Shown: piece by piece, positions 1-5,439 of the stretch
How positions within the stretch are numbered: position 1 is the first letter of the stretch
Layout of the letters: every line of letters begins with the position of its first letter
Assembly: GCA_964627195.1 (NCBI GenBank)
Contig: CAZVJU010000022.1
Coordinates: 1 to 18,919 of the forward strand
Origin: CAZVJU01 sp964627195
Lineage (GTDB): Bacteria; Patescibacteriota; Microgenomatia; UBA8517
Direction: 5' to 3'
Length of the DNA stretch: 18,919 nucleotides
Notes under the pieces: generated by a model
The model's database searches: none
What the model was told of the DNA's origin: nothing
The model's input: the letters and a program-made list of their open reading frames with translations, nothing else
Translations under genes and position numbers: made by a program

Positions 1-2
1 CG

Positions 3-389
3 GCGAAGCCTATCCGTATCCAAGGATCCTTTATCACCGATAAAGATGTAAGTGTCCTCTCCTCATTTTTGAAAAACCAGGGAATATCTCCTCAATATAC
101 AGAAGAGGTTACTTCAATGCCCAGGCGAGGTGCGACAACAGTTCCGGGAATGACTGAAGAAGTCGACAATCTTTTTCGGGAAGCGGTCGAAGTTGTATGC
201 CAGTATGATCGTGCTTCAGCCTCTCTTCTTCAGCGAAGATTGTCGGTTGGCTATGCCCGTGCGGCTCGGATTTTAGATCAGCTGCAGGCGGCAGGTGTGG
301 TTGGACCTCCCGAAGGATCAAAACCGAGAGAAGTTTTGGTACGGAATCCTGAAGAGGTATTTGGTAGTACCCCGAGCGAAACTCAGTAA
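3..389 (+). CDS. ftsK: DNA translocase FtsK/SpoIIIE, C-terminal part (gamma domain), partial
   Basis: Only the last ~128 codons are in the window; the reading frame runs in from the left edge starting at base 3. FtsK is a membrane-anchored ATPase that pumps chromosomal DNA through the division septum. The part seen here holds the end of the motor region (AKPIRIQGSFITDKDV, then VSVLSSFLKNQG) and the winged-helix gamma domain that reads polar DNA motifs (EAVEVVCQYDRASASLLQRR, then VGYARAARILDQLQAAGVVG), which matches the family closely. The protein ends in a short polar tail after the PREVLV segment, as is usual. The FtsK call is firm from this domain alone; whether the missing N-terminus has membrane segments cannot be seen. 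Confidence 0.93.
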   Translation, partial: AKPIRIQGSFITDKDVSVLSSFLKNQGISPQYTEEVTSMPRRGATTVPGMTEEVDNLFREAVEVVCQYDRASASLLQRRLSVGYARAARILDQLQAAGVVGPPEGSKPREVLVRNPEEVFGSTPSETQ

Positions 390-424
390 CGCGCACATTA
401 TAATCCGAATGCTGCGAATTTTTA

Positions 425-513
425 TACGAATGCAACAAATGGCTACAAATGATTAAAACATAAGTTACGGACGTATTATTCGTAGTAATTCGTATCATTT
501 GGATACATTCGTA
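425..513. repeat. Short iterated motif ATTCGTA between ftsK and the RodZ-like gene
   Basis: The 142-nt gap contains ATTCGTA three times in direct orientation (478-484, 488-494, 507-513) and once inverted (TACGAAT, 425-431). The outer pair forms an 8-bp inverted repeat, TACGAATG/CATTCGTA. A TATAAT at 399-404 lies upstream. The copies could be operator sites for the HTH protein encoded immediately downstream, or remnants of a degenerate repeat. Position and repetition are seen directly; function is inference. Confidence 0.4.
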
Positions 514-531
514 GATTGGCATTATATTTTT

Positions 532-1164
532 ATGAAAACAATAGGGAAAATTATCAAGGAAGCGCGTAGTAAGAAAAAAATATCCAGGCAAAAGCTCGAG
601 CGATTGATCAAAATAAAAAGAGAATTTATTGAGAATCTGGAGGCCGGACGCTGGGAAGCTTTGCCGGAGTATCCAGTGGTAGTCGGGTTTGTTAAAAATA
701 TTTCCTCAGCTCTGTCGCTTAACGAAAAGTCGATGATGGCTATCCTTCGGCGTGATTATCCTCCAAAAATATTGCCTATTAATCCGAAGCCTGACCTTTC
801 TGAATCTTTCAAATGGAATCCTCATCTCACCTTTATTGCCGGTGTAGCACTAGTATCAATTCTAGTACTAGGGTATTTGCTATTTCAGTATTTTAGTTTT
901 ATACAGTCGCCTCCACTTGAGGTTACTGCGCCACAAGAAGGAGAAATAGTAACCTCGGAGACGATTACCGTAGAAGGCCGAACCGATCCTGATGCAACGA
1001 TAGTTGTGAATAACCAACCTACTTTAGTTGGGGAAGACGGAAAGTGGAGGGCGGAAATTGAAGTTTTTGAAGGAACCGAAGAGGTTAAGGTAGTTGCACG
1101 ATCACGCTCTGGAAAAGAGACCATTGTTTCGCGTAAGATAAAGCCTGAGTTAGGTGATAAATAG
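532..1164 (+). CDS. RodZ-like protein: N-terminal HTH, one transmembrane helix, Ig-like extracytoplasmic domain
   Basis: 210 residues from the ATG at 532; an upstream TTG at 499 in the same frame would add 11 unconvincing residues. Residues 1-75 form a RodZ/HTH_25-type helix-turn-helix (GKIIKEARSKKKISRQKLER, then EFIENLEAGRWEALP, the usual family signature). A single transmembrane helix follows at about 99-121. The segment at about 128-204 is a beta-rich, Ig-like module (PPLEVTAPQEGEIV, VEGRTDPDATIVVN, GKWRAEIEVFEG), as in many cell-surface proteins. RodZ links the MreB cytoskeleton to cell-wall synthesis; the HTH of that family mostly binds protein rather than DNA. The predicted topology is N-in/C-out. 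Assignment to the RodZ architecture is good, but strict orthology is not proven. It is flanked by ftsK and a small membrane protein, consistent with a cell-envelope cluster. Confidence 0.75.
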   Translation: MKTIGKIIKEARSKKKISRQKLERLIKIKREFIENLEAGRWEALPEYPVVVGFVKNISSALSLNEKSMMAILRRDYPPKILPINPKPDLSESFKWNPHLTFIAGVALVSILVLGYLLFQYFSFIQSPPLEVTAPQEGEIVTSETITVEGRTDPDATIVVNNQPTLVGEDGKWRAEIEVFEGTEEVKVVARSRSGKETIVSRKIKPELGDK

Positions 1165-1235
1165 TTGGTTGTTTGCGAGGTAGTATTATCAAGATTGAAT
1201 TTTTTGTGTTTACCAACTACTAACAACTAACTGCT

Positions 1236-1241
1236 TATAAC
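1236..1241 (+). promoter_or_regulatory. Candidate -10 box for the small membrane protein gene
   Basis: TATAAC lies 6 nt before the ATG at 1248, so transcription would begin at or next to the start codon. No convincing -35 is present at 16-18 nt. The gap from 1165 also holds a loose 8-bp inverted repeat (TAGTTGGT at 1162-1169 and ACCAACTA at 1212-1219). Confidence 0.35.
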
Positions 1242-1247
1242 TTATTT

Positions 1248-1511
1248 ATGGATGGTGTTCAAAAATTACTGGCAGTAGTTATTGTAAGTTTGACAGTACT
1301 TCTTATTATTGTAGGAGTACAAGTAGTATTGGTTATAGTGGATCTCAGACGTGCAATTAAACGCTTAAACAGTATTCTTGAGGATTCAATTTTGGGAGGT
1401 GGTCTAATCCGGCCGGAAAAGCTGACCGGCATATTGGAATTTTTCGGCAAGAAAAGAAAACTTGAAAGTCACGGTGAAGGAGGAATGCACGAACCCATGT
1501 CTCCGGGATGA
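1248..1511 (+). CDS. Small single-pass membrane protein of unknown function
   Basis: 87 residues. Residues 7-32 are an unbroken hydrophobic stretch rich in V, L and I, followed by a positively charged amphipathic segment (DLRRAIKRLNSILEDS) and a polar tail with a Gly-Gly-Gly turn and a basic KKRK patch. This looks like a one-TM protein with a cytoplasmic coiled or helical tail. No enzymatic motif is visible and I do not recognise the family. It follows the RodZ-like gene on the same strand after 83 nt and lies before a convergent minus-strand gene. No Shine-Dalgarno precedes the ATG; a -10-like TATAAC sits 6 nt before it. Confidence 0.65.
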   Translation: MDGVQKLLAVVIVSLTVLLIIVGVQVVLVIVDLRRAIKRLNSILEDSILGGGLIRPEKLTGILEFFGKKRKLESHGEGGMHEPMSPG

Positions 1512-1513
1512 TC

Positions 1514-1541
1514 AAACTTTTGAAAACTCCAAGTAAAGTTT
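1514..1541. terminator. Weak, AT-rich hairpin between convergent genes
   Basis: AAACTTT (1514-1520) and AAAGTTT (1535-1541) can form a 7-bp stem with a 14-nt loop followed by two T residues. It lies just after the stop at 1511 and between convergent genes. The stem is weak and the T tract short, so termination here is only possible. Confidence 0.25.
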
Positions 1542-1568
1542 TTCGCGATCCCGATCCAACTTTTTCAT

Positions 1569-1859
1569 TTAATTCTCGATATTTTTTAAAGCTTCCGCCA
1601 ATTGTGGCTTTTTGCTGAAGTCTAAAATATTCACGGTTTCTGCCCAGTGAGTAAGAAGCTGTTTATTTCTATTGTCTAAGCCCTGTTTTACAAATTGGAA
1701 TTGTACATGGCGGGAGAGTGTATGCCATTCGGGAAATGTAGCTAAATATTCAAGATCATATTCACCCAAATCAACCGCTTTTTGAAGTGTCATAGCTGGA
1801 GTAGATACCGGTTTTGATCCCGACAGAGTTTCCTTTCCACCCTCCGATTCATATGCCAT
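1569..1859 (-). CDS. Small conserved-looking helical protein of unknown function
   Basis: Read on the minus strand, 96 residues from the ATG at 1857-1859; an upstream in-frame ATG at 1872-1874 would add five residues. I prefer the inner start because TACAAT lies 6 nt before it. The N-terminal ~24 residues look disordered (Ser/Gly/Glu rich). The rest is a compact helical module with many aromatic and charged residues (TLQKAVDLGEYDLEYLATFP, then WHTLSRHVQFQFVKQGLDNR, then LAEALKNIEN). There is no membrane segment or catalytic motif. It resembles short conserved proteins I associate with Microgenomates genomes, but I cannot name a function. It is divergent from the alaS fragment and may belong to the ancestral neighbourhood rather than the inserted island. 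Confidence 0.65.
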   Translation of the reverse strand: MAYESEGGKETLSGSKPVSTPAMTLQKAVDLGEYDLEYLATFPEWHTLSRHVQFQFVKQGLDNRNKQLLTHWAETVNILDFSKKPQLAEALKNIEN

Positions 1860-1927
1860 AGTGTGATTGTACATCGATAGTGTGTAATAATGAATATATA
1901 TCTCTGGAAATTATTTAGCTTCGCAAG

Positions 1928-1933
1928 TATAAT
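1928..1933 (+). promoter_or_regulatory. Perfect -10 (TATAAT) of the truncated alaS copy
   Basis: TATAAT is followed by 8 nt and the ATG at 1942. This is the same geometry as in front of the intact alaS (TATAAT, 7 nt, ATG at 5426). It suggests that the original alaS promoter is still in place in front of the gene remnant. An ATAGTGTG direct repeat (1858-1865, 1877-1884) lies nearby in the divergent interval. Confidence 0.55.
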
Positions 1934-1941
1934 CAAAATCC

Positions 1942-2304
1942 ATGACAGCGAAAGAGGTCAGAGAAAATTATCTAAAGTTTTTTACAGGCGCTCCGAGAAA
2001 TCATAAAGAAATAAAACCAGCTTCTTTAGTACTCGCGGATGACCCGACAACGCTTTTTGCCTCATCCGGCATGCAACCGCTGGTCCCCTATTTAATGGGG
2101 GAACCTCATTCAAAAGGGAAAAGACTTGTTGACTCCCAGCCTTCAATTAGAACTATTGATATCGACGAAGTCGGTGATAATCGGTATTTAACTTTTTTTG
2201 AGATGCTTGGGAATTGGAGTTTAGGCGATGAGATCAAATCGAAACCGTCTGGAATTTATTATGTATGGTATCTAAAACTTCTTAGATCTGAGATATTTTA
2301 TTAA
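1942..2304 (+). pseudogene. alaS: Truncated N-terminal copy of alanyl-tRNA synthetase
   Basis: 120 codons, of which the first ~96 align without gaps to the N-terminus of the intact AlaRS encoded at 5426-7279. By hand count about 80 of 96 residues are identical, including KFFTGAPRNHKEI, SSGMQPLVPYLMGE, LVDSQPSIRT and TFFEMLGNWSLGD. After GD the similarity fades (only an isolated Ile-Tyr can be matched) and the frame ends at a stop at 2302. It keeps class II motif 1 and part of the ATP site but lacks motifs 2/3, the tRNA-binding and editing domains, so it cannot charge tRNA. The divergence from the intact copy is too great for a fresh tandem duplication. The likely reading is that this is the old 5' end of alaS, left behind when a related alaS with cargo was inserted. 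A residual expressed peptide is possible. Confidence 0.88.
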
Positions 2305-2312
2305 GCCAGTAA

Positions 2313-2579
2313 TTACTTAGAATTTGATTTCTTTAGTTTAAATAGCAAGAAACCTACTGCGCCGCCACCGATGCCAGTTAATGTTGGAAAAGTAGCTGCT
2401 ACGTTGTAAGGAGAACCAGTTTTATAATTGACGTATCCTCCACTGTAAAGCCACTGATGATTCAACCACATCATATTGAAATTATAACTTACAGTAAGTA
2501 ACGACGGAAATAATATAATGAGGAGAATTCCTATTCCAATTCCAGTTAAAGCTCCAACGGCAATGTACTTAAATTGCAT
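2313..2579 (-). CDS. Small two-helix membrane protein of unknown function
   Basis: 88 residues on the minus strand. A Gly/Ile/Leu-rich transmembrane helix spans about residues 4-29, and a second one about 62-82 (Ala/Thr/Gly rich, ending in a basic KLKKSNSK tail). The ~30-residue loop between them is aromatic (FNMMWLNHQWLYSGGYVNY) and predicted to be outside the membrane. The protein is convergent with the alaS remnant (8 nt between stops) and divergent from the Ntn-hydrolase-like gene, with ~200 nt of shared upstream DNA. I do not recognise a family. It may be part of the inserted cassette, but no sequence feature proves that. Confidence 0.6.
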   Translation of the reverse strand: MQFKYIAVGALTGIGIGILLIILFPSLLTVSYNFNMMWLNHQWLYSGGYVNYKTGSPYNVAATFPTLTGIGGGAVGFLLFKLKKSNSK

Positions 2580-2600
2580 AGATATCCGACCATTTGAGAT

Positions 2601-2609
2601 AGTATATCA
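2601..2609 (-). promoter_or_regulatory. Extended -10 promoter for the minus-strand membrane protein
   Basis: On the minus strand the sequence reads TGATATACT, an extended -10 (TGn plus TATACT), 20 nt before the ATG at 2579. A start site about 7 nt downstream would fall at another ATG in a different frame, which opens a seven-codon frame (MVGYHAI, stop) overlapping the gene start. No clear -35 is seen. Confidence 0.45.
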
Positions 2610-2707
2610 CGGTTTAAACGGCAGACTGGAATGTCGGGGTAAGAACAAGTAGTTAAGGTAGCTAGTAAAATATTGCCGTTATGGTATTAAGTGGGGTGAA
2701 GTGTGTT

Positions 2708-2723
2708 GTCAAATGGATTTGAC
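2708..2723. promoter_or_regulatory. Palindrome in the divergent promoter region, operator candidate
   Basis: GTCAAAT and ATTTGAC form a perfect 7-bp inverted repeat around a GG centre. A second short palindrome, CAATATTG, lies at 2736-2743. Both are in the ~200-nt interval between the minus-strand membrane gene and the Ntn-hydrolase-like gene. Dyad symmetry of this size is typical of repressor sites, but no regulator gene is evident next to it. Confidence 0.35.
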
Positions 2724-2770
2724 GATGAGCTAGATCAATATTGGCTATTATTAATTGACAGTTGATATTT

Positions 2771-2776
2771 TATACT
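2771..2776 (+). promoter_or_regulatory. -10 box placing transcription start at the Ntn-hydrolase-like start codon
   Basis: TATACT is followed by 6 nt and ATG 2783. TTGACA (2755-2760) is too close (10 nt) to act as its -35; TTGGCT (2741-2746) is 24 nt away. The 6-nt spacing implies a leaderless transcript, and there is no Shine-Dalgarno. Confidence 0.45.
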
Positions 2777-2782
2777 TATCAT

Positions 2783-4000
2783 ATGACTGCTCAAATTGGT
2801 GTATTAAATACTGAGGTGGCCGTTCTAGCTTCGGATACAGCAGTTAGTGTGGGGGACTCCAAAATCTTTGGCCAATACCATAAGATCCTTAAGTTAGCAG
2901 ACAACTTGCCTGTTGCAATTATGGTTAACGGTTCGGGCAATTTTTTGAGCGTACCTTGGGCAAGGATCGTCGGTTTATATTGTCAAGAGCATGCGACGGA
3001 AAAAGCCACCCTCAAGGACTATTTCGATAGTTTAATTGACTATATCCAAAAAAAACCTGAACTTACGAATTATGAACGGAATTTTGATTTTTTCAGGGAC
3101 TGGTTATATGAAAGATATTTTTATTTAGTGAGTAAGTTTGGTAAAGAAAAAAGTGATAGAAGGCTAACTACTTTTCTAGAATTTGAATGCAAAAGATTAG
3201 ATAAGAGTAATCAAGACTTAATTGATAACTCCAAGCACGACATTATCTCTCGTTCAGTTGGTGATTATTTGGAAAATATAAATAGCTATGCAGAAATTGA
3301 ACATTCCGAACTAATAAAAAAGCATAGAGAAAAAATGGTTCACTACTTGACTCTACTCTTCCTAAAGCAAATAACACACTCACCTATGAGCGAGATAATA
3401 GTGGCAGGTTTCGGAAGAAACGATATTTATCCTTACTTGGTTAAGGTTTCAGTGGAAGGCATTTTTGAAAACCACATACGTATGTCTACCCCTGTTATCC
3501 ATAAGATCGGAACCTATTATCCTAATGGCAATGGTGATCGAAGGCTGTCTTCTGTCCTATCCTTTGCACAGACTGACGGAGCTGATATGATATTGGGCGG
3601 TGTTAACAGAGAATTTGAAGATTTTTTTCATCAGAATAAGGACAAAAACCTTGTAGAACTACTTACTTTTATAGAAAAACATGCAATTATTTCACAGCTT
3701 GAGAAACAGAAACAGACTAGGATAACGAGTGATATTGACCATTTTACTTATAGGCAGGTTCATAACTTTAGGAATGAACTAAAACATTTTAAGGATACTA
3801 ATTATACATCTCCTATTATCAATTCGGTACGCTACATGGGGGTGGGGGATATTTGTGAGCTCGCGAGGACTATGGTTAATTTAACCTCGATAATCAGGAG
3901 GTACTCTATCAATCAGCGGGAGACTGTTGGGGGTGAGATAGATGTTGTTGTGCTTAGTAAGGAAGAAGGATTTAAAGAAATAAAGCAAAAAGTCGAATAA
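2783..4000 (+). CDS. Proteasome-fold Ntn-hydrolase-like protein, uncharacterised family
   Basis: 405 residues from ATG 2783; an upstream TTG at 2762 would bury the key Thr. Met1 is followed by Thr. Counting that Thr as residue 1, Gly5, Asp17 (VLASD) and Lys33 (HKILKL) fall exactly where the proteasome beta subunit has Gly5, Asp17 and Lys33, and a Gly-Ser-Gly turn lies near residue 50. Met removal would expose the Thr nucleophile. Residues ~75-200 are a charged helical insertion not found in proteasome subunits. The sandwich resumes at EIIVAGFG (204-211), SFAQTDGADMILGG (260-273) and a C-terminal ETVGGEIDVVVLS strand (from 380), like the G-G-IDVAVI strand of beta subunits. The position equivalent to proteasome Ser169 is Val, so activity is not assured. 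I recall a widespread uncharacterised bacterial family with this C-terminal signature, but know no function. An operon partner starts 3 nt downstream. Confidence 0.7.
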   Translation: MTAQIGVLNTEVAVLASDTAVSVGDSKIFGQYHKILKLADNLPVAIMVNGSGNFLSVPWARIVGLYCQEHATEKATLKDYFDSLIDYIQKKPELTNYERNFDFFRDWLYERYFYLVSKFGKEKSDRRLTTFLEFECKRLDKSNQDLIDNSKHDIISRSVGDYLENINSYAEIEHSELIKKHREKMVHYLTLLFLKQITHSPMSEIIVAGFGRNDIYPYLVKVSVEGIFENHIRMSTPVIHKIGTYYPNGNGDRRLSSVLSFAQTDGADMILGGVNREFEDFFHQNKDKNLVELLTFIEKHAIISQLEKQKQTRITSDIDHFTYRQVHNFRNELKHFKDTNYTSPIINSVRYMGVGDICELARTMVNLTSIIRRYSINQRETVGGEIDVVVLSKEEGFKEIKQKVE

Positions 4001-4003
4001 AAT

Positions 4004-4618
4004 ATGCTTAACTGTAGTTTTGCTCTCAATAGAGAATTTGATAAAGACTTGCAAGATAGAAATGAGAAATCTTTCGGGGCTGAGAACTTTTTCGATGTCG
4101 TCTCATATTATTATTCATACTCTAAGAAAATCAACTACACGACTCTCTTTTTGAGGGGAAAAGAAATCGTCTCGAGCGAAAGTGTACAAATATTGACTAG
4201 GAGTTTTAAGTTGAAGGGTATTTATACAGTTACTGACGATGTGTCAATCAAATTTGAGTTTTACGCCTCCGGAGAGAAACTGTTTTCCTACCAGTGCACT
4301 CATCCTCACGAATTAAAATTGGAGGGCAATTTTGAGGTGAGTCGGGAAGGTGATATAAACCAACTTACGCAGTTTGGTGAAAATGTTTCTGTCCAGGAAA
4401 TCGAAAAGGTCATACATGGAGACGGCTTGTATTTTTTCTTCCCAAAGGCGCAAGGAAGTAAAGTGTTTACGTTGTTGGGGTTGTCAGATCTTAAGCCTAT
4501 GCTGTTTTGGGACTATGACAGTTTGGTGGAATTTGAAAAAAAGGTTGGGTTGGACTACCTAGTTAAACAACAAGAATTTGAAAATCTTCAGAAAGTTGAA
4601 ATTATACCGTCGTATTAG
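4004..4618 (+). CDS. Unknown protein co-transcribed with the Ntn-hydrolase-like gene
   Basis: 204 residues starting 3 nt after the preceding stop, so the two genes almost certainly share one mRNA. It looks soluble: no signal peptide or membrane helix, many aromatic residues, and alternating beta-strand-like segments (TTLFLRGKEIVSS, FKLKGIYTVTDDVSIKFEFY, HELKLEGNFEVSREG) followed by an alpha/beta C-terminal third (GLYFFFPKAQGSKVFTLLGL, LMFWDY-like patch, LVEFEKKVGLDYLVKQQEFE). I do not recognise a family, and no catalytic motif stands out. Tight coupling suggests a dedicated partner, substrate or regulator of the Ntn-hydrolase-like protein; that is inference. There is no Shine-Dalgarno in front of the ATG; translational coupling is likely. 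Confidence 0.65.
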   Translation: MLNCSFALNREFDKDLQDRNEKSFGAENFFDVVSYYYSYSKKINYTTLFLRGKEIVSSESVQILTRSFKLKGIYTVTDDVSIKFEFYASGEKLFSYQCTHPHELKLEGNFEVSREGDINQLTQFGENVSVQEIEKVIHGDGLYFFFPKAQGSKVFTLLGLSDLKPMLFWDYDSLVEFEKKVGLDYLVKQQEFENLQKVEIIPSY

Positions 4619-4641
4619 AGATATTAGTGGTAAGATAAGAT

Positions 4642-5439
4642 GTGTCTGAAGGTGGTGAAGGACTTGAATTCGACGAGCAGCCAGTAGAAATAGTGCCTGC
4701 TTCTATGGAAAAGTCAGCGGTCAAAGAACGTTCCCCTCTGACTATATTCGATGATGCGATAGCTCGGTTTAATAGAGAAGGTCTTCGCGGCGTTGCAGGA
4801 TACGAGTTCCTTGAATCCGTTGGTAGCGTGAGAGAGGCATTAAACAGAATGCCCCAAAGGAAGAGAGGTATAGTTTTAGGCTCGGGGCAGAATTCTGAGG
4901 ATTGGAGACGAAGAGGTTGGAATGCGCTTGATATTAATCCCACTGCTGGCGCTGATTTTACAGTAGATGTTAATAATATGAGTGAAGTGGTACCTGCAGG
5001 TTCCCAGGACTTTTTATATGCAGAACATTTAAGGTTTCATCCTGGTGGTAATGAAAGAGCAGGCTGGGGAAGGTTGCCGCAGCAAGCGAATTTAGCTCTA
5101 AAAGAAGGAGGATTGTTGACTGTTAGGACTGCAAATATTGAGGGTGAAAGTGATGCAACAGTTCCTCCGAGAGAGTATTTTACTAATACATTAGCTGAAC
5201 ATGGGTTTGATGTCGTTGTTGGGTCCATAAGTACATCCCTTATGGACTTGGGTCTGAAGGTAAGGTTGCTCAACAAGTGGTATATTATGCGAGGAAAGTT
5301 AGCGAAGGTTTTAATAAGTCCCAACAGGTGGAAACACCGCCCGGCACTTCTAGAGCTGGGGGGTAATAATCTTACTTCTTTATTCATAGTAGATATGCCT
5401 GAGGCTAATAGATATAATTGGCTGCATGACTGGAAGTGA
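4642..5439 (+). CDS. Class I SAM-dependent methyltransferase
   Basis: 265 residues from GTG 4642; an ATG at 4705 is the alternative start. The Rossmann core begins at about residue 76 with motif I IVLGSGQNSEDW (G80, G82), followed by D97 in ALDINP at the end of strand 2, expected to hold the SAM ribose, then SQDFLYAEHLRFH (~122-134) at motif IV and ALKEGGLLTVR (~153-163) at motif V. The pattern fits small class I methyltransferases; the substrate cannot be inferred. The N-terminal ~60 residues are acidic and variable-looking. The last 14 nt overlap alaS in another frame, and the -10 box of alaS lies inside this gene. It ends the inserted cassette, and its product S-adenosylhomocysteine is the substrate of AhcY encoded at 11555-12823. 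Confidence 0.75.
   Translation: MSEGGEGLEFDEQPVEIVPASMEKSAVKERSPLTIFDDAIARFNREGLRGVAGYEFLESVGSVREALNRMPQRKRGIVLGSGQNSEDWRRRGWNALDINPTAGADFTVDVNNMSEVVPAGSQDFLYAEHLRFHPGGNERAGWGRLPQQANLALKEGGLLTVRTANIEGESDATVPPREYFTNTLAEHGFDVVVGSISTSLMDLGLKVRLLNKWYIMRGKLAKVLISPNRWKHRPALLELGGNNLTSLFIVDMPEANRYNWLHDWK
5413..5418 (+). promoter_or_regulatory. Internal alaS promoter (-10) within the methyltransferase 3' end
   Basis: TATAAT, 7 nt, then ATG 5426. A TAGATA at 5390-5395 (17-nt spacer) is a possible weak -35. It allows alaS to be expressed independently of the accessory cassette and predicts a leaderless mRNA. Confidence 0.5.

Noticed and set aside
409..456. 15-codon frame 4 nt after a TATAAT between ftsK and the RodZ-like gene
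   Set aside because: Spacing differs from the 6-8 nt pattern, no -35, and the length is within chance.
109..591. 160-codon minus-strand open frame over the ftsK end
   Set aside because: Overlaps the clear FtsK gamma domain and a repeat-rich gap; its sequence has no recognisable domain.
1162..1219. TAGTTGGT/ACCAACTA inverted repeat as a terminator
   Set aside because: Loop of ~42 nt and no following T tract; not a plausible intrinsic terminator.
4374..4562. 62-codon plus-strand frame
   Set aside because: Lies fully inside the unknown partner gene in another frame; basic, Cys-rich shadow.
2305..5425. Transposon or integrative element with terminal repeats
   Set aside because: No transposase or integrase, and the only repeat at both borders is the diverged alaS 5' end, not a short terminal or target-site repeat.
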